Both the position numbers and the translations under genes were made by a program. This document shows positions 14,197-14,295 of a stretch of 14,295 nucleotides of DNA, one piece after another. The notes under the pieces were generated by a model, which worked only from the letters and a program-made list of their open reading frames with translations, was not told the origin of the DNA and did not search any database. Within the stretch, counting starts at the first letter, position 1; the number at the start of each line of letters is the position of its first letter. The DNA is from Corynebacterium sp. Its GTDB lineage: Bacteria; Actinomycetota; Actinomycetes; Mycobacteriales; Mycobacteriaceae. The stretch lies in assembly GCA_030450335.1 (NCBI GenBank), contig JAKDIS010000063.1, forward strand, positions 1-14,295. The letters are read 5' to 3'.

Positions 14197-14295
14197 GGCT
14201 CTTCGCGATACGGAGTGCGTAGCTGACGGTGGGGCAGCTACGGTGTGTCACAACATGAAGAGGCCCTGGCCGGTACAAGATGAGAGTTGCGAAGC
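14197..14295 (+). mobile_element. Left end of a probable ISL3-family insertion sequence, cut by the window edge
   Basis: GGCTCTTCGCGATACGGAGT at 14197-14216 resembles ISL3-family terminal repeats, which typically begin GGCTCTT or similar. The eight bases just outside (14189-14196, cataaagg) are AT-richer than the surroundings, as for ISL3 targets, and would be the expected 8-bp direct repeat. A perfect 7-bp hairpin GTAGCTG/CAGCTAC (14219-14225, 14235-14241) lies inside. The start of a frame follows at 14255. The other end, the rest of the transposase and the second target copy lie outside the window, so the call rests on one end only. Confidence 0.45.
14255..14295 (+). CDS. Probable transposase, first 13 codons only
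   Basis: The frame from ATG 14255 reads MKRPWPVQDESCE and is open to the window end. A short start of this type followed by a zinc-finger region is compatible with ISL3-family transposases, but thirteen residues cannot prove it. No clear Shine-Dalgarno sequence precedes it. The start codon region is nearly complementary to the element's tip. Confidence 0.3.
   Translation, partial: MKRPWPVQDESCE

Noticed and set aside
14151..14222. 23-codon frame (starts MWSLTPLQ) after the strong promoter
   Set aside because: No ribosome site and it crosses into the IS end, so any original frame would be cut; could be part of the interrupted leader but cannot be supported.
13784..14278. 164-codon open frame on the - strand at the right edge
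   Set aside because: Cys/Arg/Gly-rich translation spanning the DUF4921 3' end, a terminator, a promoter and the IS end; not protein-like.
1..14295. CRISPR array, prophage, toxin-antitoxin or defence island
   Set aside because: No spaced direct repeats, phage structural genes, nucleases or paired small toxin and antitoxin frames were seen.

Overview
The window is GC-rich, densely coded and fits a high-GC Corynebacterium or close Mycobacteriales relative. The signs are a four-domain actinobacterial ribosomal protein S1 with the typical C-terminal tail, an actinobacterial DNA polymerase I with a degenerate proofreading domain and a tyrosine in motif B, a DUF4921 protein, several genes that look leaderless, and a tiny acidic ORF resembling corynebacterial mycomembrane porins. 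The genus assignment is an inference from protein character, not from a search.

Layout. 86-1555 (-) rpsA; 1674-2789 (-) an NAD-type isocitrate/isopropylmalate dehydrogenase family enzyme; 2892-3908 (+) a DUF368 membrane protein, probably a polyprenyl-phosphate translocase; 3916-6624 (-) polA, converging on it with a 7-nt gap; 6728-7378 (+) a TetR-family regulator divergent from polA; 7449-7533 (+) tRNA-Leu(CAA) with its own promoter and a strong terminator; 7614-7847 (-) the remnant of a metallophosphoesterase gene; 7943-8083 (+) a 46-residue acidic hydrophobic ORF; 8080-9348 (-) glutaminase fused to a STAS domain; 9393-12102 (+) a three-gene polar amino acid ABC transporter operon; 12129-12506 (-) an unrecognised 125-residue protein; 12571-13938 (+) a DUF4921 protein with a GalT/HIT-like histidine motif; 13939-14196 a terminator, structured DNA and an excellent promoter; 14197-14295 the probable left end of an ISL3-family insertion sequence cut by the window edge.

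How the genes relate. Most of the window is core housekeeping (translation, DNA repair, envelope lipid carrier recycling). The most coherent functional unit is 8080-12102: glutaminase-STAS and an amino acid ABC importer share a 44-bp divergent promoter region, suggesting glutamine or glutamate uptake linked to deamidation. Accessory signs are confined to two places: the tRNA-Leu neighbourhood (gene remnant, 10-bp tandem repeats, small orphan ORF) and the right edge, where an insertion sequence sits about 60 bp downstream of a near-consensus promoter and probably separates it from the gene it once drove.

I did not find a convincing new multi-gene defence or biosynthetic system. The points most worth following are the tiny porin-like ORF, the IS-interrupted promoter with a possible fold-back over the transposase start, the repeated -10/7-nt/ATG start architecture, and the glutaminase-STAS/ABC pairing.
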